Shown one piece after another: positions 23,144 through 32,141 of a stretch of 64,000 bases of DNA; the first letter of the stretch is position 1, and the number at the start of each line of letters is the position of its first letter. Made by a program: the position numbers and the translations under genes. The stretch lies in contig JADLAY010000049.1 of the NCBI GenBank assembly GCA_020849765.1, positions 62,001 through 126,000 of the forward strand, written 5' to 3'. A model generated the notes under the pieces. It saw only the letters and a list, made by a program, of their open reading frames with translations. It was not told the origin of the DNA and did no database searches. Source of the DNA: Anaerolineae bacterium. Its GTDB lineage: Bacteria > Chloroflexota > Anaerolineae > Aggregatilineales > Phototrophicaceae.

Positions 23144-24727
23144 CTATCTGCGGACATAATCGACCAGCGAAAATGCGGGGTCGCGCATTTGCTCTACCGA
23201 GAGCGGCAAGTCATGCTGCAAAATCCATTCGATCGCGATCAGGTCTTGATCATGACCACAGCCAGCAGCAGCTTTAAGCTGCCCATCGGCGACGTAGAAG
23301 GCAATGAATTGTTTCTGCTCTGGCGTGCCGCGATAGATGATTTCGTCCCACGTCGTTGCATGACCCACGTAATTCAGGTTTAGCCCCCATTGGGTTGTCC
23401 AGAAGAAGGGCACATGATGGCGCACATCATCTTCAACGCCCAGCATATTCCGCGCGGCGACGATGCCCTGCTGCTGCGCGACACGCCAGTGCTCGATGCG
23501 CGTTCCGCCGTCCTCGCCCCAGCGGGCGATGTCGCCCGCCGCGTAAATGTCGGGATCACTGGTTTGCAGGTGTGTATTCACATGCACCGAGCCATCTTTT
23601 TCGTCCAGAACGATACCAGAATCGCGCAAGAACTCGGTGGCAGGCGAGACGCCAACCCCAACAATCACGAAGTCCGCTTCGAGCGTTTTTCCACTTTTGA
23701 GCAGGATGCTGCTGACGGTGCCGTTTTTCCCGACGAGTGCTGACACGCCATCGTCCAAATAGAACTGAACGTCATGCGCCTCGTGTTCCTGCTGGAACAT
23801 CTGCCCGATTTCTTCGCCGAGTATACGATTAAAAGGCACACTTTCCGGTGCGACGATGCTGACCGATGCGCCACGTCCGCCCGCTAAGGACGCCGCCACC
23901 TCCATGCCGATGAAACTCGCTCCTACCACTACGACTCGCTTGCCCTGCTCTACCGCCTGAACAATGGCGTCAGCATCCGCCAGCGTCCTCAGCGTGTAAA
24001 CCCCGTTCAGGTCAGCGCCGGGCGTATTGCGCAGGTGACGCGGGGCTGCTCCGGTCGCCAGCAGCAGCTTGTCATAACGCAGCGCGTTGTCAACGGCCAA
24101 GTAGATGGTGTGTGCGTTGGGATCGACCCGTGTCACCCGCATATTCAGGCGCAGGTCGATGTCACGTTGGGCATACCAGTCCTCATCGCGTAAGGGCATC
24201 CATTCGGCTTGAGCATGTCCATCGAGATAATCTTTGGAGAGATTGGGGCGGTCAACCGGGGCGTTGGGCGCGGCACTCAAGAGGGTAATTTTGCCCGCGA
24301 ATTTCGCGCGGCGGAGTGCTTCCGCCGCCGCGTTCCCCGCCGCGCCACCACCGATGATGATAAAGGTCTGGTGCACGGCAGGGTCAGCTTTGCCCTGTGG
24401 CGCGGTCACGTTATCCTGTGGCAGCGTTACGATCACCGTGCCATTGTCGACGCGCACCGGGTAATGAGCGAGATCGTTCAACGCTGGTGGCTCCAACCGC
24501 GCGCCGCTGCGAACATCGTAGCAGGCGTGATGCCACGGGCACATCACGGTGTGTTCCCGGAGTACGCCCTCATGGAGCGGTGCGCCGTAGTGCGCGCATT
24601 TACCGCCGGTAGCGTAATACTGCCCATCGACGCGCGCCAGCAGCACTGCTGTGCCTTCCAGTACCAACGGCTTCATTCCGCCGTCCGGTAATAAACTGTC
24701 GACCTGACCTAGCTCATGTTCTGCCAC
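23144..24727 (-). CDS. Rieske [2Fe-2S] / FAD-dependent pyridine nucleotide-disulfide-type oxidoreductase
   Basis: 527 residues from a GTG at 24727 (AAGGAG eight bases upstream); the open frame continues further back but without family similarity. The N-terminal Rieske domain has ligands C44, H46, C63 and H66. A FAD domain follows with GGGAAGN (126-132), then VVVGASFIGMEVA for NAD(P)H binding, DPDIYAAGDIA for the second FAD motif, and a C-terminal reductase-dimer domain. The layout matches AIF-like (AIFL) ferredoxin reductases. These pass electrons from NAD(P)H to iron-sulfur partners. It is the first gene of a group with folE and tal, downstream of a TrmB regulator. Confidence 0.92.
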   Translation of the reverse strand: MAEHELGQVDSLLPDGGMKPLVLEGTAVLLARVDGQYYATGGKCAHYGAPLHEGVLREHTVMCPWHHACYDVRSGARLEPPALNDLAHYPVRVDNGTVIVTLPQDNVTAPQGKADPAVHQTFIIIGGGAAGNAAAEALRRAKFAGKITLLSAAPNAPVDRPNLSKDYLDGHAQAEWMPLRDEDWYAQRDIDLRLNMRVTRVDPNAHTIYLAVDNALRYDKLLLATGAAPRHLRNTPGADLNGVYTLRTLADADAIVQAVEQGKRVVVVGASFIGMEVAASLAGGRGASVSIVAPESVPFNRILGEEIGQMFQQEHEAHDVQFYLDDGVSALVGKNGTVSSILLKSGKTLEADFVIVGVGVSPATEFLRDSGIVLDEKDGSVHVNTHLQTSDPDIYAAGDIARWGEDGGTRIEHWRVAQQQGIVAARNMLGVEDDVRHHVPFFWTTQWGLNLNYVGHATTWDEIIYRGTPEQKQFIAFYVADGQLKAAAGCGHDQDLIAIEWILQHDLPLSVEQMRDPAFSLVDYVRR

Positions 24728-24786
24728 GCAATTGCTCCTTGGCGTCGAAAACGCCTTTGATAGATATGTTTGAGGACTGCGGCAGC

Positions 24787-25638
24787 TCAGTCTGGATGGG
24801 CTGTCAAACCGCCCTCGACCAACCGCCGTATCGACTCCAGCCAGCTGTCGCCCTGTCCGATCACGGTGAGGAGTTGACGAGTCTCTGATCTGAGCGCGGC
24901 GTCGAGCGTCCCACCCAAATCCGTCAGGATCGCCGCAAGGGTGATGCTGTGACGCACATACCATGCGGTCATCCGAATGAGTCCCGGTTGTCGCGTGCGA
25001 ATCGCGGTCGCCTGCGTATCCATGGTCCCAACCAGCATCTCATCGTTGTCCCGAATGACGATCAACCCATGCGCTTCCTGATCGGGTGTCACGCGGTAGC
25101 GAAATATGCTGCCCTGACAACTGCCACATTCCTGCGCACAGGCTTGGCAGCAGAGCATATGGATGGCTACGCCTCGTGCCTCGGCTTCGGCTAATGCCTC
25201 CGCCAGCGCGCCCGCTTCGGGCTGCCATAAGGCGATCAACAGCCGTTCATTCGCCACATGAATGAGGTCACGGGCATTCTCCAGCAGTTGATCGGTTCCG
25301 TGCAGGTTCTGGACGTATGTCTGTTTGACAGGCGTAGCGAGCGCTTCCAACTCCCGCTGCGCCGCTGTAAGCACTTCACCAATGTGGTTACTGAGCCGGT
25401 GAATGAGGGCTTTCGGAGCGATGGGCGAATACACAATGCCCACGTCTGTATTGATCGCCACAACCGCGCCGCGCTCCTCCAGCTTTTGCAGCACGCCATA
25501 GACATTGGCACGTGGAACGCCGGATAGTTTGGCTAGGGCATAGCCATTCAGTGGGTGCTCCTGTAAGAGCGCGATGTAGGCTTTTACTTCATACTCACTA
25601 AAGCCCAGCTGTTGGAGCTGTACAGTCACATTGTTCAT
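24787..25638 (-). CDS. TrmB-family transcription regulator with cysteine cluster
   Basis: 283 residues. The N-terminal winged helix (about 8-75) has LGFSEYEVKAYIALL and LAKLSGVPRANVYGVLQKLEERG. A short coiled segment (85-105) follows, then an effector domain (about 110-230) of the TrmB type. It contains five cysteines within 12 residues (C163, C164, C167, C171, C174), uncommon in this sugar-sensing family and suggestive of a metal or redox centre. The gene lies 59 bp upstream of the Rieske-FAD reductase on the same strand. A 20-bp perfect palindrome overlaps its own promoter, implying autoregulation and perhaps control of the group. Confidence 0.88.
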   Translation of the reverse strand: MNNVTVQLQQLGFSEYEVKAYIALLQEHPLNGYALAKLSGVPRANVYGVLQKLEERGAVVAINTDVGIVYSPIAPKALIHRLSNHIGEVLTAAQRELEALATPVKQTYVQNLHGTDQLLENARDLIHVANERLLIALWQPEAGALAEALAEAEARGVAIHMLCCQACAQECGSCQGSIFRYRVTPDQEAHGLIVIRDNDEMLVGTMDTQATAIRTRQPGLIRMTAWYVRHSITLAAILTDLGGTLDAALRSETRQLLTVIGQGDSWLESIRRLVEGGLTAHPD

Positions 25639-25647
25639 AGAAATCCC

Positions 25648-25667
25648 GTAGTTGTCATAACAACTAC
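25648..25667. promoter_or_regulatory. Palindromic operator upstream of the TrmB-family gene
   Basis: Perfect inverted repeat GTAGTTGT-CATA-ACAACTAC, ending 10 bp before the TrmB start codon. Read on the minus strand, the promoter-like TACTAT lies immediately upstream of it, so a bound protein would block transcription. The best candidate ligand is the TrmB-family protein itself. Confidence 0.7.
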
Positions 25668-26533
25668 TATAGTACGAGGGATGGAAGCGAATGTCAAGCT
25701 ATGCATACCATGCACTGGCTGACCTTGACCCGGTTCTAGGGCTCATCCGTTAAGTTGGTGCTAGTGTCAAGGAACGAGCCAGCACGTGTATTCGCAGCAG
25801 ATCAACGTTGGCTCGTCCATCCATCTGACGTTTCAGCAGCGTTAGACGACAGATACTAGCAAGGAAAACAATGAACCTGAACGTTTCCTGCGCTACCTGT
25901 TCTCGGCAAGGTAAACGGTTCAGCCCGGCATCCGAGAAACATAAGCTGGACTGCTGCTGTGTACGAAGATGCCGAACACCGAAGCCAATCTCTCAGCGTT
26001 TCTCAAGTTTGCCAACGATATTCCTGAACACACGGTGTCTGTTGATGTAGGCGGGGGATTGGGAGGGATTGTTCCTAAGAAGCACAGTTCATCCCAAGCG
26101 GGCTTGTGGTAGTGCAAGGCAACTATCCGTTCGCCGGGTACGACCAATTGGAATGAGCCGATCCGTGTCACCGAACCAAGTCGGAGGAAACCCTCATTCC
26201 GCTACAGCGAAACCGATCTAGAAAAAATGTTCGCATTTTACGACAGCGCGTATCCCAGTACTTCGGGCGTTGGGATACCCATGCACTTTACACTCGAATG
26301 TCTTGAGATCGAGCGCCCAAGCTTGAGCAGCGAAGTGGCTTCTCGATGAGCGGTCGTGAGATCCCGGAGTTGAATCAGTGATTGGTTAGGAAATATGACC
26401 TTACACTCAGTCTAACGGACATTTCTTGTGTCTGCTAAACTGAGGTAAGGTCATCCTGTTCTTTAGGTCGAGTTGATGGAGCAGTTGCACGGCGAGCCGC
26501 ATCTGCCCCGCGTCCGGCGATTGGCGATGACCC
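25668..26533. other. Gene-poor interval with possible gene debris
   Basis: 866 bp between the TrmB gene and the MFS gene end. I see only short frames: one from an ATG at 25871 with AAGGA upstream (Cys-rich, about 60 codons) and one from an ATG at 25970 (about 48 codons, MPNTEANLSAFLKFANDIPEH). They overlap in different frames and match no family I recognise. The mixture of short coding-like stretches interrupted by stops suggests decayed genes, not a functional locus. Confidence 0.4.
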
Positions 26534-27883
26534 TCACATCTCTTTTGCCAGTGGCATCTCGCCCGTTTGCGGCGGAATCCGCTGGATGGCGAACACCAGC
26601 AGCCCGACCAGCACCGCGCCGCCGATCAAGAAGGGGGCGCTCGTCCCGACAAACTGGAACAATGCCCCCCCAAGCAGCGGCGTAATCGCGTTGGCGGCGC
26701 TGGTGAGCGACGAACTCACGCCGAGCGCGCCGCCCACGTCAGCCTTGCTGACGCGCTGGGTGATCAGACTGTTGATGCTGGGCGAGAGCACCCCCGCGCC
26801 GACCGACGTGGGGATCATTGCCACCAGCAGCCAACCCAGACCGAGCCAGCCGCCGCCGCTGTCGCCGGGCAGCGGCACGGCGATGTTATTAGCGGCAGTC
26901 GTCGATTCGGTCAGTTCCTGCACGATTTCCGTCCGTGAATACCACGGGACGGGCTGCGGCGGCGTCAGCGCGGTCAGGATCAAGCCAAGTCCTAAACACG
27001 CTAAGCCGAGGTAGATCAGACGGCGTTCACCGAAGCGGCGGCTCAAGGGACCGATATACTTGCCCTGAACCATGACCAGTATGATGCCCACGAAAACGAA
27101 CAGGATCGCGTTGCCGGCGGCATTGATCCCTAAGCGGCTGAGGGTAAACAGCGCGAGCAGGCTCTCCAGACCGCCAAAGACCAACTGCTGCATAAACATC
27201 AAGACCAGCAGCAGCCCAACCAGCGGCAGCCGCAGCGACTTGATCAGGTTACTGACAACGTTGCCCTGCTGCTCACGCTTCACGCCGCGCTGATCTTCCG
27301 GCAAGGTCTCGTGGAACCAGGCGACCGTCAGCAAGAGCGAAACCAGCGAGAAGCCAGCGGCAATGAACGCCGGGAAGTGATAGTCATTGTGGCTAACCAC
27401 CAGCGCAATCCCTGCAATCGCCGGACCCACGGTGAAACCTAGTCCAAACGCCGCACCGATCAAGCCAAGACCCTGCGCACGGGTGCGTTCGGTCGTGCTG
27501 TCGGTGATCGCCGCCTGCGCCGCCACGATGTTCGCCCCGGACAAGCCGTCAATGATCCGCGAAAGGAACAGCAGCGGCAGTGAACCGGCAAAGCCGAGCA
27601 GCAGAAAGCCGATGAACGTCCCGACCTGGCTGACCAGCAGCACCGGCTTGCGCCCGAAACGGTCGGAAAGTCCGCCGAGGACTGGCGAGCCGACCAATTG
27701 CATCAGGGGATATGCCGTTTGCAGGACGCCAATCATAAACGGATCGGTACCGAATGAGGCGGCGTAGAGCGGCAGCAGAGGGATGATGATCGTCAAGCCC
27801 AGCAGGTCGATCAGCACGATCACGAAGATCGGCAGAACTCGCTTGAAATTGAGTTTATCTTGAGGTTGCGTTTCAGCGGTCAC
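26534..27883 (-). CDS. MFS drug-efflux transporter (TetA-like, DHA1)
   Basis: 449 residues with 12 membrane helices. The DHA1 loop 2-3 motif is GGLSDRFGRKPVLL (about 72-85), and the helix-5 region GLIGAAFGLGFTVGPAIAG matches the antiporter motif C. It should export a drug-like compound in exchange for protons. It is the last gene of a three-gene group with a PadR regulator and a 4-TM protein, the usual arrangement for substrate-inducible efflux. A long extracytoplasmic insert (about 325-355, with a LPGDSGGGW segment) lies between helices in the second half. Confidence 0.92.
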   Translation of the reverse strand: MTAETQPQDKLNFKRVLPIFVIVLIDLLGLTIIIPLLPLYAASFGTDPFMIGVLQTAYPLMQLVGSPVLGGLSDRFGRKPVLLVSQVGTFIGFLLLGFAGSLPLLFLSRIIDGLSGANIVAAQAAITDSTTERTRAQGLGLIGAAFGLGFTVGPAIAGIALVVSHNDYHFPAFIAAGFSLVSLLLTVAWFHETLPEDQRGVKREQQGNVVSNLIKSLRLPLVGLLLVLMFMQQLVFGGLESLLALFTLSRLGINAAGNAILFVFVGIILVMVQGKYIGPLSRRFGERRLIYLGLACLGLGLILTALTPPQPVPWYSRTEIVQELTESTTAANNIAVPLPGDSGGGWLGLGWLLVAMIPTSVGAGVLSPSINSLITQRVSKADVGGALGVSSSLTSAANAITPLLGGALFQFVGTSAPFLIGGAVLVGLLVFAIQRIPPQTGEMPLAKEM

Positions 27884-27897
27884 GTTGTTCTACCACC

Positions 27898-28320
27898 TTA
27901 TGCTGGGAGGAAGAAGCGCCAGCGAATGGCTTCGGGCAGCAGCGAAATGCCGATCACTACCAGTACAATCACGGCGATGACACTGCCCAGATTGACAAGA
28001 TAGCGCTGCTTATCGTTCAATTTACGGCGACGCAGGATAGTGGGCACATTGGCTACGAATACGGCGACCGTCATGACCGTCAGGTGCTCCCAGTAATGGC
28101 GAACACCTAAGCCGGTCTGTCCGCCCAGCACGATCAGAAAAATGACGCCGATCAACCATTGCAGGCTGATCACGCCGCCGAAGGCACTCATCAGGCGGCG
28201 GGCAGTCCGATCGTAGTGACGACCTTGCAGCCAACCCAATGCAAAGTAGACGAGATTGACCAGCGCAACCAGCAGCACCAACCAGCGAACCCCGGAATGC
28301 AGAAAACGAAGGATGTCCAT
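27898..28320 (-). CDS. Four-helix membrane protein of unknown family
   Basis: 140 residues with four hydrophobic helices (about 10-30, 48-68, 82-100 and 112-130). Histidines near the ends of helices 1 and 3 (FLHSGVRW, VRHYWEHLTVM) could in principle bind heme, but no known heme motif is present. The gene is 14 bp upstream of the MFS transporter and 18 bp downstream of PadR, so it belongs to the same operon. I do not recognise its family. Confidence 0.78.
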   Translation of the reverse strand: MDILRFLHSGVRWLVLLVALVNLVYFALGWLQGRHYDRTARRLMSAFGGVISLQWLIGVIFLIVLGGQTGLGVRHYWEHLTVMTVAVFVANVPTILRRRKLNDKQRYLVNLGSVIAVIVLVVIGISLLPEAIRWRFFLPA

Positions 28321-28338
28321 GAATTGTGTTTCAACCTC

Positions 28339-28833
28339 TTAGATGGTGTGGATAAGCTCGTCAAGCCAGTCCAATTCGGTGACGAGATGGCGAATTTGAT
28401 GCTCGATGATCCAGCGCAGACTCCCCGCAGGGTGATCGGTTGTACGCAGGGTGACAAGTTCGGCTTCTACCGCAGCCCGGCGATCCGCCAGCAGCATCCG
28501 GAGGTCGTCTGGGGGGAGCGCATCGGCGAAGGCAAGCCCGATATCCCCGCTGAACTGGGTCGGGTGATGTTGGGCGAGGTTCTCGCGGAGGAGTTGTTGG
28601 AAAATCGCTTCACCCTCGGCGGTCAGGTGGTAGACGCGGCGTGGCGGTCGGTGCCCCTCCTGTTCGTCCGTCCGCGTGATCCAGCCGGAGTCGTCCATTT
28701 TGTCAAGTAGGAAATAGACAGTCGCTTTCTTCAGCCCGATATAACGATTTACTCGGTTGATGATTTCGTTGAGTTGGTAGCCGTGCATTTCCTGACCACG
28801 CAAAAGACCCAACAGCAGCAGTTCACGTTCCAT
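28339..28833 (-). CDS. PadR-family transcription regulator
   Basis: 164 residues from ATG 28833 (AGGA at good spacing); an in-frame TTG nine bases upstream is less likely. The winged helix has MERELLLLGLLRGQEMHGYQL, the PadR-typical opening, and KKATVYFLLDKMDDSGWITR. The C-terminal helical dimerisation part (VirR-type, about 95-160) ends RHLVTELDWLDELIHTI. PadR proteins repress efflux or detoxification genes and release on ligand binding. A 24-bp near-perfect palindrome overlaps its ribosome-binding region, so it likely represses itself and the downstream 4-TM/MFS genes. Confidence 0.92.
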   Translation of the reverse strand: MERELLLLGLLRGQEMHGYQLNEIINRVNRYIGLKKATVYFLLDKMDDSGWITRTDEQEGHRPPRRVYHLTAEGEAIFQQLLRENLAQHHPTQFSGDIGLAFADALPPDDLRMLLADRRAAVEAELVTLRTTDHPAGSLRWIIEHQIRHLVTELDWLDELIHTI

Positions 28834-28838
28834 AATGG

Positions 28839-28862
28839 TCAATCCTGACTAATCAGAATTGA
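28839..28862. promoter_or_regulatory. Putative PadR operator
   Basis: Inverted repeat TCAATCCTGA-CTAA-TCAGAATTGA with one mismatch over ten-base arms. It sits directly before the PadR ATG and overlaps its ribosome-binding region, the usual place for an autorepressor site. Confidence 0.68.
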
Positions 28863-29273
28863 ATATACGCCGCGTGGCGCGCTTTGTCAAGCAGGAGATC
28901 TTCTGGCTGTATTCGTTCTAAGCGATAATCGTGAATGGAAGCAGGGAAGCTAAGGGGGCACCTGTGATCTGCCTCTGGCATATCGGGGCAACTACACGCC
29001 CAAAGTGCGCCAGAGTCGATCCATACACTTGTGGTCAATTGCCAGCCCCGGCGCCGCAGCAGTGCCGTGATGAGATGATAGCTGTAGACGGGAAGATGGC
29101 ACTTGCTGCTGCACCGTCTCAACCAAAGAGGAACCAGCCAAATGAACGAATCAAGATTATGTTTTACACGGTAGGTAGTATAGGGTAACAGCCGGGACTG
29201 TCTCGGCATTTCATATCAGTGAATACGCCGGATGAAGGCTCCAGCGACCACAAAGTTTTTTACCAGCCCAAAT

Positions 29274-29304
29274 CCTACATACCGCTCCACGAACGGTATG
29301 TAGG
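29274..29304. terminator. Strong hairpin beyond the primase/helicase gene
   Basis: Perfect 11-bp stem CCTACATACCG / CGGTATGTAGG with a nine-base loop, 24 bp beyond the primase stop. There is no T-run directly after it on the minus strand. It may terminate the module's transcript or act as a structured recognition site. Confidence 0.5.
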
Positions 29305-29327
29305 GTTTGAACGGTCTGAACGGTTTT
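29291..29327. repeat. Short GAACGGT repeats (iteron-like)
   Basis: GAACGGT occurs three times within about 35 bp on the plus strand (one inside the right hairpin arm, then two nine bases apart). Short clustered repeats beside a replication protein gene recall iterons, but three copies are few. Confidence 0.35.
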
Positions 29328-31895
29328 TCAGCGATTTTCGGAAACAATTGCCACATCGTAGCGGCGCATCATATCAATCACATCGAGCGGCTTAATCGCA
29401 TAGGTGACGCCATCCATGCCGCGCTTGCGACCTGCTTCATCAAGCAAATGTAGCCGCTTGATGATGTGCCCAATCCACTGCGCATCGCCCATCTTCTCGA
29501 CCGGCTGACCGAGCAGCCGTGCAACCTTCTCGCGCAGCGCTGCCGCCTTGATCCAGACGACGCTGGTCTGTCCGCGTGTCAGCAGTTCCACCGCCTGCAA
29601 AACCGCTTCTTCGCGCTCGCTGAGCGCCTTGCCCTGGCTGATCTGCTCATCCGTTTCCGCGGCTGATGCAATCGCCTGCAGCAGCCCACTGACTTGTCCC
29701 TGTTCCTCAAAGAATGCCGCCAGCGCAACCAGAGGCGACCACAGTTCGCTGGAGCGGTTGTGCAGGGTATGTAGGGACGGGCGCTCGAAGTAGTTGGTGT
29801 AGAGATGCGGAAATACGGTCAGCGCCAGTGTGTAAAGCTGGTGACGGATCGCCGCGCCATCGAAGTCCGGCGGGAAACAGGGCATTTTCTTATCGGTGCG
29901 GCGCATGGGGATGGCGATGCAGCGGCTGGCGAGAATGTCTTCCAGCCCGGCAATCGCCGCCAGAATCTTCGGTGAGTAGACGTCGAACGCCTGCGGTTTC
30001 ATGTCCTCGCCAATCAGTCGAATGGCAGGCATCCCCTGCTTGTAGCCACTGTTGAGCAGTTGGCGGATTTGCTGCATCCCTGGGTCTTTCGGATTGTGGT
30101 AGCGTTCGGCTTCGTCAATGCCGACCGTGCAGCTCGTGTAGTGGATCAGGCGGAACATGGATGGTCCGGTGGGGTCGGAGGTGCTGACCATGTTAAATGC
30201 CAGCGGCTGCATCACGCGCATGACGGTACTCTTGCCGCTGTTCTTCGGTCCGTTCAGCGCCAGATACGGGTAAGCAGGGAACATGGTGTAGAAATACGTC
30301 CCAATCGTCCACAACGCGAGGATAGCGCTCTCGACCTCCGAGCGGAAATCGACGTAGCGCGTGAACAGGTCATGTACGGTCTTGAAGACCTGCCCAGCGT
30401 TAGCAGTCTCGCCTTTCAAGTAGCGCTGGATGTCGCTGAAACGCCAGCGCATCAGGAAATCGGACCCTTCCGGCAGCACCCGCAGCGCGATTTCTTTGCC
30501 GTTGAGCGGGATGATCTGCGCGTCACTCACGCGGACAAGTTCGCGTGACGACGTGACCAGATAGGGCTGGGTGTTCAGGCGATTGTCCTTCGTTCGCTCG
30601 ACCACTGAGATGGTCACCAGCGCGACATCCCGCTGGAAGCCGAGCGCGGGCGACAGCAGCGGTATGTCGTCGCCGAGGATTTGCGGCATCTCATCTGCCT
30701 CCTGCTTGGTTCGTTCGGTCTTCACCCGCGCCCCCTTGAGCAGATCGTTGAAGGCACGCCCCTTGATACCCAGTTTCGCCAGCGCTGCGCGAAAGTCGCT
30801 GAGTTCCAACTCGTCGAGATCGGCGGCGTGCTGGAACAGATCGCGCACGGCGTCCTTGCGTTCTAGCCCGACCAGAAAGGCGGCGCGTTCAATCTCGGTT
30901 TGCAGCCACGATTTGGCTTTGTTGAGCGTTTCCTGTACCGCTTGGAGAGTGCCGCCTTGCGTCAGCCAGTCATTGGCATCCTTCACGCCCTCCGGTAGAC
31001 GCGGGATGAAAGCCATCGTGCCGAGTTTGTGAGCGATCTCGTGGCTTCTCTCCAGCGCCTCAGGGGTGTTGTCCAGCGTAACAAAGACACGTCTGTGTCG
31101 ACGAAGCTGACCAAGCAGTTCATCCGAGACGTGCATCCCGGCAATCGCCAGCGCCGGAATGCCCCACTCGCCGAAGGTGATGGCATCCGCCTGTCCTTCG
31201 AGCAGCGCGACCTGCTCGGCATCATTAGTGTACAGATGATTGATGTAGGGACGGCGTTCGCCGAGGATTTCGCGCGGCGGATTGTAATGCTGCTTGCCGG
31301 TGATGGAACGTCCACTCAGGTAGGCTAAACGCCCCTTCTCCAGATGGACGTACACCAGCATTCCCGCTGGAAATTTGCCGACGACGGTTCGCCACTTGTC
31401 GGGCGGGTTGAGGTCTGCCAGCAGCGTCCGCTTGTCCTGGGGCATGAAGCCAAGCCGCGCGGCTTTCACGGTGGTAATCTGCCAGCCCCGTGTTTGAGTC
31501 GCATACTCCAACGCCGCAGAGGTATTGAGCAGTGCCTCGTGCAGCCTTTGCACGAGCTGGCGTTCTGCCCAGGCAGCGGACTTGTGAAAGTCGTGTTCGG
31601 TCTCAAGGTCGATCCCGGCGCGCTGTGCCAGATAGCGCACCGCTTCCAGAAACATCGCCGCGTCGCGGTTATTCCAGCTCTGACCGTAGTTCAGCAGATG
31701 CCGTCCGGCGAAGTCGAAGGCGTCGCCGTATTCACCTCGGGAGTTCCAGAAATACTGTCCAGTTTGCGGGGTGACAACCAGACTGTCATGTTCCACGCCG
31801 ACGTAGCGCGTCCCCTGACGCTTCACGGCGAACTTCTCGCCGACGACCTGTTCAATCGGATTGGCGGAGCGAATCTGCTCCAGATCGATACTCAT
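29328..31895 (-). CDS. Plasmid-type primase/helicase (TOPRIM plus P-loop ATPase)
   Basis: 855 residues from ATG 31895 (AAGGAG upstream). The N terminus (about 1-100) resembles a DnaG-type CHC2 domain but lacks the zinc Cys/His set. A TOPRIM-like domain follows (about 225-300: VALLEGQADAITFGEWG with catalytic Glu, and VTLDNT). The C-terminal half is an SF3/DUF927-like ATPase with Walker A GPKNSGKST (549-557), Walker B VGIDEAE (591-597), and a C-terminal winged-helix region. Such fusions prime and unwind DNA for plasmids, phages and integrative elements. It forms a same-strand module with ParA and ParB. Confidence 0.85.
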   Translation of the reverse strand: MSIDLEQIRSANPIEQVVGEKFAVKRQGTRYVGVEHDSLVVTPQTGQYFWNSRGEYGDAFDFAGRHLLNYGQSWNNRDAAMFLEAVRYLAQRAGIDLETEHDFHKSAAWAERQLVQRLHEALLNTSAALEYATQTRGWQITTVKAARLGFMPQDKRTLLADLNPPDKWRTVVGKFPAGMLVYVHLEKGRLAYLSGRSITGKQHYNPPREILGERRPYINHLYTNDAEQVALLEGQADAITFGEWGIPALAIAGMHVSDELLGQLRRHRRVFVTLDNTPEALERSHEIAHKLGTMAFIPRLPEGVKDANDWLTQGGTLQAVQETLNKAKSWLQTEIERAAFLVGLERKDAVRDLFQHAADLDELELSDFRAALAKLGIKGRAFNDLLKGARVKTERTKQEADEMPQILGDDIPLLSPALGFQRDVALVTISVVERTKDNRLNTQPYLVTSSRELVRVSDAQIIPLNGKEIALRVLPEGSDFLMRWRFSDIQRYLKGETANAGQVFKTVHDLFTRYVDFRSEVESAILALWTIGTYFYTMFPAYPYLALNGPKNSGKSTVMRVMQPLAFNMVSTSDPTGPSMFRLIHYTSCTVGIDEAERYHNPKDPGMQQIRQLLNSGYKQGMPAIRLIGEDMKPQAFDVYSPKILAAIAGLEDILASRCIAIPMRRTDKKMPCFPPDFDGAAIRHQLYTLALTVFPHLYTNYFERPSLHTLHNRSSELWSPLVALAAFFEEQGQVSGLLQAIASAAETDEQISQGKALSEREEAVLQAVELLTRGQTSVVWIKAAALREKVARLLGQPVEKMGDAQWIGHIIKRLHLLDEAGRKRGMDGVTYAIKPLDVIDMMRRYDVAIVSENR

Positions 31896-32121
31896 GAAAG
31901 CTCTCTCCTTGCGCTGTGCGTGGGCAATGTTGAAGACAACCGGTGTCGAAAAGACACGGTTTGAGCGGGATATCGAGTTGCACCGGGAGAGAGGTTGTGA
32001 TACATTGTGAGTGTCCAGTTCACCATGTACCCCAGCCCACCGCCCATGTGCCTTCCAGCTATGGGCTTTTTCTTTTCTAGGGTGGTGATCGTTGTTTTGC
32101 ACTCATTAGGCCATCTCCAAT

Positions 32122-32141
32122 TTGTAACCGCGCGGTTACAA
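32122..32141. promoter_or_regulatory. Perfect 20-bp palindrome, candidate parS/ParB site
   Basis: TTGTAACCGC directly followed by GCGGTTACAA, a gapless palindrome. It spans the parB stop codon and lies upstream of the primase gene. Centromere-like sites of ParB proteins are typically palindromes of this size next to parAB. I saw no second copy in the window. Confidence 0.6.

Larger units (their letters stand above)
28863..29327. other. Interval between PadR and the primase module, one doubtful frame
   Basis: A minus-strand frame of 118 codons (29209 to 28853) is open and Cys/Trp/His-rich (SKCHLPVYSYHLI, WACSCPDMPEADHRCP). It has no clear ribosome site and runs into the PadR operator, so I do not call it a gene. 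The right part holds the hairpin and short repeats next to the primase 3' end. Confidence 0.35.

Noticed and set aside
25871..26110. Two short overlapping frames with start codons
   Set aside because: They occupy different frames of the same stretch, one with only a weak ribosome site, and match nothing; more like debris than genes.
28853..29209. 118-codon Cys/Trp-rich minus-strand frame
   Set aside because: No ribosome site or family, and it ends inside the PadR operator; kept only as a remark on the interval.
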